Origin: Hoylesella nanceiensis DSM 19126 = JCM 15639
Lineage (GTDB): Bacteria > Bacteroidota > Bacteroidia > Bacteroidales > Bacteroidaceae
Reading direction: 5' to 3'
NCBI RefSeq assembly: GCF_000379965.1
Contig: NZ_KB904327.1
Coordinates: forward strand, 124,001-188,000
Length of the DNA stretch: 64,000 bases
The translations under genes and the position numbers were made by a program. Positions 46,498 to 55,206 of this stretch are shown piece after piece. Numbering within the stretch: the first letter of the stretch is position 1; each line of letters opens with the position of its first letter. The notes under the pieces were generated by a model that worked only from the letters and a program-made list of their open reading frames with translations, had not been told where the DNA came from and searched no databases.

Positions 46498-47664
46498 TTA
46501 ATAATTAAAAACACCGAACTCTGATTTAATTGTGAGCGAAGGTTTGTTATCTTCTTCAACATGTCCAATAACTTGTGCGTCGATGTTAAATGATTTACTT
46601 ATTTGTATAATATCTTCTGCATCTTCAGGGCTTACATATATTTCCATTCTATGGCCCATATTGAAGACTTGGTACATTTCTTTCCAATCAGTGTTGCTTT
46701 CCTCTTTTATTATTCTAAATAGCGGGGGGACAGCAAACATATTATTTTTTATAATTCTACAATTATCATTGATGAAATGAAGAACCTTGGTCTGTGCTCC
46801 ACCTGTGCAGTGAATCATTCCGTGTATCTTATTTCTTTTTGCATCTAAGATCTTTCTAATAACAGGAGCATAAGTACGAGTAGGAGACAAAACCAATTGT
46901 CCTGCGTCAATTCCTAAACCTTCTATTTGCTCTGTTAGAGTCTTAGTACCGCTATAAACCAATTCTTGTGGAATTGAGTTGTCGAAGCTTTCAGGGTATT
47001 TAGTTGCTAAATATTTAGAGAAAACATCGTGGCGAGCGCTTGTTAAGCCGTTACTACCCATACCCCCATTATAAGATTTCTCATAAGTAGCTTGACCTGA
47101 AGATGATAATCCAACGATAACATCACCTGGTTGTATCTTGCTATTGTCGATAACATCAGACTTTTTCATTCTGCAAGCAACTGTAGAGTCTACAATGATA
47201 GTTCTAACAAGGTCGCCAACGTCTGCTGTTTCTCCTCCTGTTGGGTAGATTCCTACACCCATTTCACGCATATCTGCAAGAAGTTCATCTGTTCCATTGA
47301 TAATTGCAGAAATTACTTCACCAGGGATAAGCATCTTGTTGCGTCCGATAGTACTTGATACAAGTATATTGTCAACGGCACCAACGCATAAAAGGTCGTC
47401 TGTATTCATCACGATTGCATCTTGTGCAATACCTTTCCATACATTGATGTCGCCTGTTTCTTTCCAATACATATAAGCTAAAGAACTCTTTGTTCCTGCG
47501 CCATCGGCATGCATAATATTACAGTATTCATCGTCTCCTCCGAGAATATCGGGGATTATTTTGCAAAAAGCTTTTGGAAAAATGCCTTTATCTATGTTCT
47601 TTATAGCGTTGTGTACATCTTCTTTTGCTGCAGACACACCACGTAAGTTATAGCGATTATCCAT
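46498..47664 (-). CDS. purM: Phosphoribosylformylglycinamidine cyclo-ligase
   Basis: PurM closes the imidazole ring to make AIR in purine synthesis. The 388-residue protein is of the longer Bacteroidetes form. It has HADGAGTKSSLAYMY, MNTDDLLCVGA, PTGGETADVGDLVRTIIVD and GLSSSGQATYEKSYNGGMGSNG in the family order. It lies just upstream of prfA on the minus strand and 51 bases after aroE. Confidence 0.94.
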   Translation of the reverse strand: MDNRYNLRGVSAAKEDVHNAIKNIDKGIFPKAFCKIIPDILGGDDEYCNIMHADGAGTKSSLAYMYWKETGDINVWKGIAQDAIVMNTDDLLCVGAVDNILVSSTIGRNKMLIPGEVISAIINGTDELLADMREMGVGIYPTGGETADVGDLVRTIIVDSTVACRMKKSDVIDNSKIQPGDVIVGLSSSGQATYEKSYNGGMGSNGLTSARHDVFSKYLATKYPESFDNSIPQELVYSGTKTLTEQIEGLGIDAGQLVLSPTRTYAPVIRKILDAKRNKIHGMIHCTGGAQTKVLHFINDNCRIIKNNMFAVPPLFRIIKEESNTDWKEMYQVFNMGHRMEIYVSPEDAEDIIQISKSFNIDAQVIGHVEEDNKPSLTIKSEFGVFNY

Positions 47665-47715
47665 GTCTTATTTGTTATTTATCTTATATGTTTATATAAT
47701 ATTGAAATGTCATTC

Positions 47716-48459
47716 TTATTTTCCGTGCCAATATTCCCAGCTAACAAAAGCTTGAAGTAGAAGCATTTCCAACCCATTTTTTACGGTAGCACCTTGCGAT
47801 GCGCCCTTTTTCATAAATGTTGTTTCGTTTGGATTATATATTAAGTCGTATAATAAATGAGAACTATCCATAGCCTCATAGGGAAGTTCGGGAAAAGAAT
47901 CAGAGTTGGGGTACATTCCAAGTGGAGTGCAATTTACAATCACCTTATATTCTTTAATGATGTCTTCAGTAACTTCGCTGTAGGTGATAGCATTTATTTG
48001 AGGTGTTCTACTTACAAAAAGGACTTCTAGTCCTAATGATTTTAAACCAAATGCAATGGCTTTTGCAGATCCACCTGTTCCCAAAATAAGAGCCTTTTTG
48101 TGTATTCGCTCTAGTAAAGGTTCAATACTTTGGGTAAAGCCAACAACGTCGCTATTAAATCCTTTCAGTATGGTTTTACTTCCTTGGTGCGTTATTTTAA
48201 CTACATTCACAGCTCCTATTGTAGTTGCTTCAGGAGTTACTTCATCAAGATAGGGGATAATTTGCTCTTTGTAAGGAATGGTAACGTTCAAACCTTTCAA
48301 GTCTGGATTCGACGCAATGATTTCAAATATATCTTCGATGTTTGATATTTCATAGTTGACATACACCGCATCAATATTCTCATTTTTAAACTTTTCATTG
48401 AAATAATTCAACGAAAACGAATGTCCGAGCTTTAATCCTATTAATCCATACTGTTCCAT
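47716..48459 (-). CDS. aroE: Shikimate dehydrogenase
   Basis: AroE reduces 3-dehydroshikimate with NADPH in chorismate synthesis. The 247-residue protein has the substrate-binding GLKLGHSFSLNYFN at the start, LNVTIPYKE (catalytic lysine), GFNSDVVGF and the NADP-binding ILGTGGSAKAIAF. It ends with LEMLLLQAF. It lies 10 bases after menG. Confidence 0.95.
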   Translation of the reverse strand: MEQYGLIGLKLGHSFSLNYFNEKFKNENIDAVYVNYEISNIEDIFEIIASNPDLKGLNVTIPYKEQIIPYLDEVTPEATTIGAVNVVKITHQGSKTILKGFNSDVVGFTQSIEPLLERIHKKALILGTGGSAKAIAFGLKSLGLEVLFVSRTPQINAITYSEVTEDIIKEYKVIVNCTPLGMYPNSDSFPELPYEAMDSSHLLYDLIYNPNETTFMKKGASQGATVKNGLEMLLLQAFVSWEYWHGK

Positions 48460-48469
48460 ACCCGTTGTA

Positions 48470-49204
48470 TTATTTAGTTGCTAAATACATTGTACAAACG
48501 CCAAAGGTTAAGCGTTCAAACTTAACTTCGGTAAAACCAATGTTCTGCAATATCTCTTGCATCTTCTCTCCTTGGGGGAAAGCCTCAATAGATGCGGTTA
48601 GATATTCATACGCATTTCGGTCTTTTGATATTAATCTTCCACATAGAGGAAGTATTGTATGAGAGTACACCTTAAATATCTGCTTCATAGGGAAGGAGAT
48701 AGGAGAGGTTAACTCGATGACACAAAGATGGCCACCGGGTTTTAATACTCTGTGCATTTCTTTTAAACCTTGTTCTAAGTTTGAGAAGTTTCTTATTCCA
48801 AAGGCTGCAGTTACAGCGTCAAAAGAATAATCCGCAAAACTCAAATTCATACAATCTTCTCTAGCAAAAGATATTATTTTATTTAGTTTTGCTTGTAAAA
48901 CTTTTCGTTTACCTATTTCCATCATTCCCTCAGAGATATCTACTCCGATGAGAGTTGTAGGCTGAAGAGTTTGTGCTGCCTGTATTGCAAAGTCGCCAGT
49001 ACCTGTTGCAATGTCGAGGATTGATGCAGGGTTATGTTTAGCGAGCTCTTTAATAGCTCTCTTTCTCCATAATCTATCAATCTCTAATGACAAGCTATGG
49101 TTAAGGCTGTCATAAGTGGGAGCAATGTTATCAAACATTTGCTCCACTTGTTTGCCTTTATCTTCGTCACCTTTATAAGGTTTAATGTTCTCTTGTTTGT
49201 ACAT
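48470..49204 (-). CDS. menG: Demethylmenaquinone methyltransferase
   Basis: This SAM-dependent enzyme, also named UbiE, makes menaquinone from demethylmenaquinone. I start at the ATG at 49204 ([12 protein letters not shown]); a TTG eight codons upstream would push into purC. The 244-residue protein has the SAM motif [11 protein letters not shown] and [16 protein letters not shown] with AAFGIRNF and HRVLKPGG. Menaquinone use fits an anaerobic Bacteroidales. It starts just past the end of purC, overlapping it by a few bases. Confidence 0.94.
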   Translation of the reverse strand: MYKQENIKPYKGDEDKGKQVEQMFDNIAPTYDSLNHSLSLEIDRLWRKRAIKELAKHNPASILDIATGTGDFAIQAAQTLQPTTLIGVDISEGMMEIGKRKVLQAKLNKIISFAREDCMNLSFADYSFDAVTAAFGIRNFSNLEQGLKEMHRVLKPGGHLCVIELTSPISFPMKQIFKVYSHTILPLCGRLISKDRNAYEYLTASIEAFPQGEKMQEILQNIGFTEVKFERLTFGVCTMYLATK

Positions 49205-49211
49205 TAAATGC

Positions 49212-50162
49212 TTATTTTCTAGTTGCAAGATAGTTGTTAATGTTATCTTGAATACGTTTGTTTATATCCTCTGAATCTGTGGGCTTTACAAACTTATTGC
49301 CTGTAATATGTTCGTATAGTTCAATGTATCTTTCGCTAACACTGTTAATGTATTCGTCTGTCATTTCTGGCATAACTTGTCCAGGTTCATTCATAAAGTT
49401 ATGACTAATGAGCCATTGACGTACAAACTCTTTTGATAATTGGCGTTGTGGTTCACCTTTAGCTAGCTTTTCTTCATAACCTTCTGCATAGAAATAGCGA
49501 CTGCTATCAGGTGTATGAATTTCGTCGATGAGATAAACTTTACCATCTCTCTTACCAAATTCGTATTTAGTGTCAACGAGAATGAGACCGTGTTTTGCAG
49601 CTATTTCTTGACCACGAGCAAAGATCTTGCGTGTGTAGTCTTCCATAATAGCATAATCTTCAGCAGAAACAAGACCTTGTGCAATGATCTCTTCCTTTGA
49701 AATATTTAAGTCGTGGCCTTCGTCTGCTTTTGTTGTTGGAGTGATGATAGGCTCTGGGAAACGCTCATTTTCTTTCATTCCGTCAGGTAGTTGAATACCG
49801 CATATCTCACGAACTCCATTCTTATAATCTCTCCAAGCACTACCAGTTAAAATCGAACGGATAATCATTTCAACTTTAAAACCTTCGCATTTTAAACCAA
49901 CTGTAACCATTGGGTCGGGTGTTGCCAATTTCCAGTTAGGACAAATGTCGGTTGTTGAATCTAGAAATTGTGCTGCAATTTGATTTAATACTTGTCCTTT
50001 AAATGGAATACCTTTTGGTAAAACCACGTCAAAGGCAGAAATTCTATCTGTAGCAACCATCACGATTAAGTCGTCGTTGATATTGTAAACGTCTCTTACT
50101 TTGCCATGATAAACACTCTTTTGACCATCAAAGTTGAAATTGGTGCTTGTTAATGCTTTCAT
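49212..50162 (-). CDS. purC: SAICAR synthetase
   Basis: PurC joins aspartate to CAIR in purine synthesis. The 316-residue protein is of the longer type (E. coli has 237 residues). It has [39 protein letters not shown] and DTKYEFG with [10 protein letters not shown]. It lies between phoH (21-base gap) and menG on the minus strand. Confidence 0.96.
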   Translation of the reverse strand: MKALTSTNFNFDGQKSVYHGKVRDVYNINDDLIVMVATDRISAFDVVLPKGIPFKGQVLNQIAAQFLDSTTDICPNWKLATPDPMVTVGLKCEGFKVEMIIRSILTGSAWRDYKNGVREICGIQLPDGMKENERFPEPIITPTTKADEGHDLNISKEEIIAQGLVSAEDYAIMEDYTRKIFARGQEIAAKHGLILVDTKYEFGKRDGKVYLIDEIHTPDSSRYFYAEGYEEKLAKGEPQRQLSKEFVRQWLISHNFMNEPGQVMPEMTDEYINSVSERYIELYEHITGNKFVKPTDSEDINKRIQDNINNYLATRK

Positions 50163-50183
50163 AATTAATTCTTTGTTTTGAAG

Positions 50184-51173
50184 TTAATTTATTGGGGTTT
50201 CTTTCTTTTTGTCTTTAGAGTTTGCTTCAGTCTTATTGGATTTGTCGAATACTTCGTATGCTTTCACGATTTTGGTTACAAGCTTGTTTCTCACAATGTC
50301 TTTCTTGTCAAAATGTACAAACGAAATATCTTCGGTGGCTGATAGTATTTTTAAAGCTTCTTTTAACCCGCTTTTATGCCCATTGGGCAAGTCTATTTGG
50401 GTTATATCTCCAGTTATAATCATTTTAGTATTCCAGCCCATACGAGTTAAAAACATTCTCATTTGAGCAGGAGTGGTATTTTGTGCCTCATCTAATATCA
50501 CGATAGCATCGTTCAAGGTACGTCCTCTCATGAATGCCAAAGGTGCTATTTGAATGACATTCTTTTCAATCATGTCTTGCAGTTTAGCAGAAGGAATCAT
50601 ATCTTCTAATGAGTCATAGAGTGGTTGAAGATAGGGATCGATTTTGTCTTTCATATCTCCTGGTAAGAAACCTAGCTTTTCTCCTGCTTCAACGGCAGGT
50701 CTACTAAGAATAATTTTTCTTACCATTTTCTCTTTTAAAGCCTTTACTGCAAGTGCAATACTTAAGTAAGTCTTTCCAGAACCTGCTGGTCCTATAGCGA
50801 AAATCATATCATTTTTGTTGAAAGAGTCAATTAGTTGTTGTTGATTCTTTGATTTCGCTTTGATAGGATTTCCAGATATATTATAAGCTAAAACACCTTT
50901 TATTTCATCTTTACGAGTGGTTCTACCTTTAATAATATCAAGTATGTCTTCCTCGGCAATGTTGTTGTATTTTGATATATGGCTACACATTTTATCAATT
51001 TGTAATTCTAGTTTAGCCATCTCTTCTTCATCGCCTATAATCTTAATGATATTGTCTCTGGCAACAATACGCAACTTGGGATAAAGTGACTTGATTATTT
51101 GAAGGTTACCATTGTTGGCACCATATAACATCAAAGGGTCGATGTCGCTTAATATGATATGCTTTTCTGTCAA
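50184..51173 (-). CDS. phoH: PhoH-family ATPase
   Basis: The 329-residue cytosolic protein is a PhoH-like ATPase with a KH-like N-terminal part and Walker A GPAGSGKT at 128-135. LAFMRGRTLNDAIVILDEAQNTTPAQM contains Walker B. Such proteins are linked to RNA metabolism, but their role is not well set. It is the first gene of the minus-strand block and has its own box at 51214-51221. Confidence 0.93.
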   Translation of the reverse strand: MTEKHIILSDIDPLMLYGANNGNLQIIKSLYPKLRIVARDNIIKIIGDEEEMAKLELQIDKMCSHISKYNNIAEEDILDIIKGRTTRKDEIKGVLAYNISGNPIKAKSKNQQQLIDSFNKNDMIFAIGPAGSGKTYLSIALAVKALKEKMVRKIILSRPAVEAGEKLGFLPGDMKDKIDPYLQPLYDSLEDMIPSAKLQDMIEKNVIQIAPLAFMRGRTLNDAIVILDEAQNTTPAQMRMFLTRMGWNTKMIITGDITQIDLPNGHKSGLKEALKILSATEDISFVHFDKKDIVRNKLVTKIVKAYEVFDKSNKTEANSKDKKKETPIN

Positions 51174-51213
51174 TGTTTTGTTGTGATTTAGCTACTATAT
51201 TAATAATGTGATG

Positions 51214-51221
51214 CAAACTTA
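51214..51221 (-). promoter_or_regulatory. Likely -7 box of phoH operon
   Basis: The minus strand reads TAAGTTTG, 41 bases upstream of phoH. Confidence 0.55.
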
Positions 51222-51316
51222 CATAAAAAGTTTGATATATTGATTGCTTAGTGTAAAAACTTTAATAAAAATAAGTTAGTGTAGCCTTATTATTCTTTTT
51301 CTCTCTAGAAATTTAC

Positions 51317-51324
51317 TAACTTTG
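51317..51324 (+). promoter_or_regulatory. Likely -7 box of DUF5715 gene
   Basis: TAACTTTG matches TAnnTTTG, 29 bases before the ATG at 51353. Confidence 0.6.
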
Positions 51325-51352
51325 CAGTAGACGAATAAAAAATAAGAAGACA

Positions 51353-52156
51353 ATGTCGAAGAAAAGATATATACAAGGCTTTCTAATGGTAGTTGTATTA
51401 TTAGCTATTGTTAAGTGTGTTTTCCCAGGAATAGCTTCTAATAAAGATACTCTTGCAAAAGAATTACTTGCTGAAACTGATACGGTTACTGCAAAGTCTG
51501 ATTCTGTTGCTACGCAAACACGAGTGAACGAAAGCAATATATCGCTCTTAACATCAAAGTTTTTTAATGCAGACGGCTCTGAAGTTAAACACAGAATATA
51601 CAGTGTTCCTAGTTATAAAGATGCTTTCCCCGACCAAAATGACGTGCAACTTCTTTCCGCACAGAAGTATGGTGTGCCTCCAGTTACTAACAGAGAAGAG
51701 GCTGAAACACGTAAGTCTGAATTGGTTTATGTAGGTAGTAATCCTTATTTTTATGTAGAAACACTTAAACAAAGTATTCCTTATCTCGTGCCAAGGGCAT
51801 CAATCTTGTTACAAGATATTGGTAGAACATTCTTCGATAGTTTAACCGTTAAAGGTATTCCTTTGCATAAAATTATTGTAACCAGCGTAATGCGAAGCAA
51901 AGATGATGTTACAAAATTGAGAGGACACAATAGAAACGCCACAGTAAATAGTTGTCACTTGTATGGGACAACTTTCGATATTTGTTATAATAGATATCAA
52001 ACTGTTGAGGCTCCCGATGGTGTTCAACGTCGCAAAGTGCGTAATGATACTTTGAAATGGGTATTGAGTGAGGTGTTGAATGATATGCGTTTAAGTAAGC
52101 GTTGTCATATAAAATACGAGGTTCATCAAGGTTGTTTCCATATAACAGTAAACTAA
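51353..52156 (+). CDS. DUF5715 protein with M15-peptidase-like residues
   Basis: The 267-residue protein has an N-terminal membrane segment or uncleaved signal (about 8-27). The C-terminal half, 165-267, carries the pattern of M15 D-Ala-D-Ala carboxypeptidase and VanX-type zinc enzymes: SCHLYGTTFD with His202 and Asp209, then YEVHQGCFH with Glu256 and His263. The family is named DUF5715 in Bacteroidetes. A periplasmic peptidoglycan peptidase is the likely role, by inference. It is divergent from phoH and followed by a terminator. Confidence 0.78.
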   Translation: MSKKRYIQGFLMVVVLLAIVKCVFPGIASNKDTLAKELLAETDTVTAKSDSVATQTRVNESNISLLTSKFFNADGSEVKHRIYSVPSYKDAFPDQNDVQLLSAQKYGVPPVTNREEAETRKSELVYVGSNPYFYVETLKQSIPYLVPRASILLQDIGRTFFDSLTVKGIPLHKIIVTSVMRSKDDVTKLRGHNRNATVNSCHLYGTTFDICYNRYQTVEAPDGVQRRKVRNDTLKWVLSEVLNDMRLSKRCHIKYEVHQGCFHITVN

Positions 52157-52231
52157 ATGATAATGAGATAATTATTAATTTTAGTTCAATTAATAGTGAA
52201 ATAGAAAAATAAACGAATTTATATAGGAAAT

Positions 52232-52270
52232 AAAGGCGGATTGGAATGGTTCTAATCTGCCTTTATTTGT
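52232..52270 (+). terminator. Rho-independent terminator after DUF5715 gene
   Basis: AAAGGCGGATT pairs with AATCTGCCTTT (one G-T pair) across an 11-base loop, with T-rich sequence after it. Confidence 0.85.
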
Positions 52271-52297
52271 TATTGTAGTGTTATCAGATTGTAAAAT

Positions 52298-52334
52298 AAA
52301 AGCATTCTTCTTATATGGTAAAAGCATTGCTTTT
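52298..52334 (+). repeat. 22-bp-phased AAAAGC/GCTTTT repeat, copy at 52298
   Basis: AAAAGC at 52298 and 52320 are 22 bases apart. The second is half of a perfect palindrome AAAAGCATTGCTTTT at 52320-52334. This is the same element as at 21562 read from the other side of its palindromic centre. Confidence 0.7.
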
Positions 52335-52500
52335 GAGGTGTAACTAATCAAGGAAAATGAAGAAATATCGAAAGATATGCAAACTAATTGGTAATGAGGT
52401 AGAAACGAGGCAATTTGCATAAAACTGCTCTATTTGTAAAAGGCAGGAAAGTGCGGATTTAAGCAGAAGTTCAGTTACTAAATCATTACCAAGATTTGAA

Positions 52501-52530
52501 GTAGGTAACTAAATGCAGATGTAGGTAACT
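52501..52530 (+). repeat. Direct repeats upstream of first recombinase
   Basis: GTAGGTAACT occurs at 52501 and 52521, 20 bases apart. GGTAACT occurs again at 52603, and the inverted form AGTTAC at 52473. Such arrays resemble arm-type binding sites of tyrosine integrases, which is inference. Confidence 0.5.
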
Positions 52531-52590
52531 GAAATTGTTTCTCTCGTGTGTTTGTTGCTTTGGTCGGCAGTTTTCTGCATAAGTGAGGAA

Positions 52591-52630
52591 CGCTTTAATT
52601 TGGGTAACTTTGCCCATAAAAATTAAAGCG
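52591..52630 (+). promoter_or_regulatory. Recombinase promoter inside an inverted repeat
   Basis: CGCTTTAATT at 52591-52600 is perfectly inverted as AATTAAAGCG at 52621-52630. Between them lies the -7 box TAACTTTG (52605-52612), and GGG/CCC flank that. The ATG follows at 52632. The arrangement fits an operator that covers the promoter or an mRNA hairpin at the start codon. Confidence 0.6.
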
Positions 52631-52631
52631 T

Positions 52632-53861
52632 ATGAAAACAGAAAAGATGAAGGTGTTGCTCTACCTCAAAAAGAGCGGAAAGGATAAGCAGGGTAAAGCT
52701 CCCATTATGGGACGTATCACACTTGGAAGGAGTATAGTACAGTTTAGTTGCAAGCTATCTTGTGATATAGATTTGTGGAGTCCTCGTGAAAGTAGAATGA
52801 GGGGCAAGAGCCGTGAGGCGGTGGAAGTGAACGGAAAGCTGGATAGTTTAGTACTTTCCATTCAGTCCGCTTATCAAACATTGCTGTCCAAAGGACAGGC
52901 ATTTACTGCCACGGACATCAAGGAGCAGTTTCAAGGGAGCGTACAATCTCGGTGTATGCTTATAGAACGCCTTGATAGGCTTATCAGGGAGAAAGAAGAA
53001 CACGTTGGAATAGATATTAAGAAAGATACGCTATCTAATTATCACTCTACACGAAGCAATCTTTGCACATTCATCGAAGAGAAATATAAGGTAGAGGATT
53101 TAGCTTTCTCACAACTATCTGAAAACTTTATTTATGATTTTAGAGATTTTTTCTTGGGGACATTAGGTTTTCAAGAGAGCAGTTTCTATGGTGCAGCTTC
53201 CCAAATAAAAACCGTATGTAGGTTGGCATACCGTGAGGGATTGGCTGACACCTTGTTGTTTGCTAATGCAAAAATAGTAAGAGGAGATAAGAAGCTACCC
53301 AAAGCTCTTGATAGGTGTTCGCTTGACAAACTAATGAAGATACAGTTTGAAGAGTTAGAGGAGGAAATGGAAACCGCAAGGGACTTGTTTGTCTTTGCTT
53401 GCCATACGGGTGCAGCCTATTGCGATTTGATGGAGTTAAGCAGATTGCATCTTGTCCGTGATGATGAGGGAAGTCTTTGGCTGAAGTTCAACAGGCAGAA
53501 GACAGGCGTACTTTGCCGTATCAAGTTGTTGCCCGAAGCCATCAGGATAATAGAGAAGTACAAGAGCGATGAAAGGGAAAGCCTATTGCCACAGATGAAA
53601 TATGCCACCTATCAATCGTATCTTAAAGCATTGCGCCTAAGAATCGGCATAGCCTTTCCCTTTACCACGCATACGGCAAGACATACCTTTGCCACGCTCA
53701 TCACACTTGAGCAGGGAGTGCCGATAGAAACGGTGAGCAAGATGTTGGGGCATAGCAACGTGAGTATGACCGAACGGTACGCAAAGGTTACACCACAGAA
53801 ACTGTTTTTGGAGTTTGAGCGTTTCCTTTCTTTCACGGAGGATATGCAGATGAGTATTTAG
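52632..53861 (+). CDS. Tyrosine recombinase (Bacteroidetes IntDOT-like), first
   Basis: The 409-residue protein has an N-terminal arm-binding and SAM-like core-binding region (about 1-220) and a C-terminal catalytic domain. Visible catalytic residues are His347-x-x-Arg350 in HTARHTF, His374 in GHSN and the nucleophile Tyr383. The first arginine of the usual set is replaced: TGAAYCDLMEL in place of TGLRxxE, as in IntDOT of Bacteroides conjugative elements. It probably excises and inserts the element it lies in. A second, different recombinase follows 25 bases later. Confidence 0.9.
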   Translation: MKTEKMKVLLYLKKSGKDKQGKAPIMGRITLGRSIVQFSCKLSCDIDLWSPRESRMRGKSREAVEVNGKLDSLVLSIQSAYQTLLSKGQAFTATDIKEQFQGSVQSRCMLIERLDRLIREKEEHVGIDIKKDTLSNYHSTRSNLCTFIEEKYKVEDLAFSQLSENFIYDFRDFFLGTLGFQESSFYGAASQIKTVCRLAYREGLADTLLFANAKIVRGDKKLPKALDRCSLDKLMKIQFEELEEEMETARDLFVFACHTGAAYCDLMELSRLHLVRDDEGSLWLKFNRQKTGVLCRIKLLPEAIRIIEKYKSDERESLLPQMKYATYQSYLKALRLRIGIAFPFTTHTARHTFATLITLEQGVPIETVSKMLGHSNVSMTERYAKVTPQKLFLEFERFLSFTEDMQMSI

Positions 53862-53886
53862 CAATAGTAGTATTAAAACTAAAATC

Positions 53887-55206
53887 ATGATTAGAAGTAC
53901 ATTCAAGACACTGTTTTATATCAACAGACAAAAGACCAAAGCAAATGGTCTGACCTCCATACTCTGCCGTATCACGATAGATGGCAAGAACTCTGTCATT
54001 ACTACAAACGAAGAATGTAAGCCTGCGGAGTGGAATGCCAAGCAAGGAATAACTACAGATAAGAAAACAAACCTTCGCCTGCAAGCATTCAGAGAACAAG
54101 TAGAAAAGACCTATCAGGAACTGCTCCTAAAAGACGGAGTGGTAAGTGCTGAACTGCTTAAAAACAGATTGCAAGGCATAGCAACTTCTCCCACCACTTT
54201 GTTGGAGCTAAGCAATACAGAACTACAATCGGTAAAGGAAGGTGTGGGCAAGTCTAAGGCAGAAGGTACATACACTAACCTTTGCTATGCTAACAGGATG
54301 CTGTGCGAGTTTATAAAGGACTTAGGTAGTACGGATATAGAAATCCGAAGTATAACGGAGGAACTGTTTGAAGAATACCGCTTCTTTCTTAAAAAGAAAG
54401 GGTTGAAAGGTTCTTCTATCAACAATTATCTTTGTTGGCTGAGCCGTTTGATGTTCCGTGCGGTAAGCCAGCGCATCATTCGTTATAATCCATTTGAGCA
54501 TGCAGAATATGAAAAGGTGGAAAAGGCTATCCGCTTTCTTAGTAAGAGTGATGTGAAAAAACTGATGGCTATGAAGATATGTGATAGTGATGCCGAGCTT
54601 GCCAGACAGATGTTTATCTTCTCCTGCTTCACAGGTTTAGCCATTACGGATATGGAACACTTGACGTTTGGGCATATCAAGAGCGCAGCGGACGGACAGA
54701 TGTATATAAGAAAGGAACGTCAGAAAACAAAAGTAGAATTTATAGTGCCGTTACATCCCATAGCCAAGACGATTATTGAGCAGCAAAGGCAACTAAAAGC
54801 GGTGAAAGAAGAAGGCAATAACACGGATATGGATAATCGCCTTATCTTTCAGCCCTGTTGCAGCAGAAGTGTGTTAGCAGCGAAGCTAAGCATCGTAGGC
54901 AAGGCTTGTGGTATCAAGCAACGCCTGTCCTATCACATGGGAAGACATACCTTCGGAACGATGTGTCTAAGTGCAGGTATTCCCATAGAAAGCATCGCCA
55001 AGATGATGGGACACACATCAATTGCAAGTACACAGATTTATGCACAGGTAACGGACTGCAAGATTTCCGAGGACATGGACAAACTCATCGCCAAACATCA
55101 GGAAAAGAACAAAGAAAACGATACAATGGAAACGGAAGCGATTACCATAGGGGCAATGACGATTGTCAACGCAAGCAGAAACAAAAGCATGGAGGAAACG
55201 GCATGA
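53887..55206 (+). CDS. Tyrosine recombinase (Bacteroidetes IntDOT-like), second
   Basis: The 439-residue protein is only distantly similar to the first recombinase. It starts with IRSTFKTLFYINRQKTKANG, an arm-binding domain, and the catalytic set is His349-x-x-Arg352 in HMGRHTF, His376 in GHTS and Tyr385. The first arginine is again missing (CFTGLAITDMEHL). About 50 extra residues follow the tyrosine. Its stop overlaps the ATG of the small RhuM-like gene. Tandem recombinases like this occur at the ends of Bacteroidetes mobile elements. Confidence 0.9.
   Translation: MIRSTFKTLFYINRQKTKANGLTSILCRITIDGKNSVITTNEECKPAEWNAKQGITTDKKTNLRLQAFREQVEKTYQELLLKDGVVSAELLKNRLQGIATSPTTLLELSNTELQSVKEGVGKSKAEGTYTNLCYANRMLCEFIKDLGSTDIEIRSITEELFEEYRFFLKKKGLKGSSINNYLCWLSRLMFRAVSQRIIRYNPFEHAEYEKVEKAIRFLSKSDVKKLMAMKICDSDAELARQMFIFSCFTGLAITDMEHLTFGHIKSAADGQMYIRKERQKTKVEFIVPLHPIAKTIIEQQRQLKAVKEEGNNTDMDNRLIFQPCCSRSVLAAKLSIVGKACGIKQRLSYHMGRHTFGTMCLSAGIPIESIAKMMGHTSIASTQIYAQVTDCKISEDMDKLIAKHQEKNKENDTMETEAITIGAMTIVNASRNKSMEETA

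Larger units (their letters stand above)
52157..52631. other. Intergenic stretch at the chromosome/island boundary
   Basis: This 475-base gap holds a terminator (52232-52270), a 22-base-phased repeat like those elsewhere in the chromosome (52298-52334), direct repeats GTAGGTAACT (52501, 52521), and the recombinase promoter with its inverted repeat (52591-52630). The left end of the acquired region should lie between about 52340 and 52500. No att core can be named without the right end. Confidence 0.6.

Noticed and set aside
54858-55202. Upstream extension of the RhuM-like copy 1 frame inside the second recombinase gene
   Set aside because: The extension is an out-of-frame reading of the recombinase; a GGAGG site and the paralogue's start both support the ATG at 55203.
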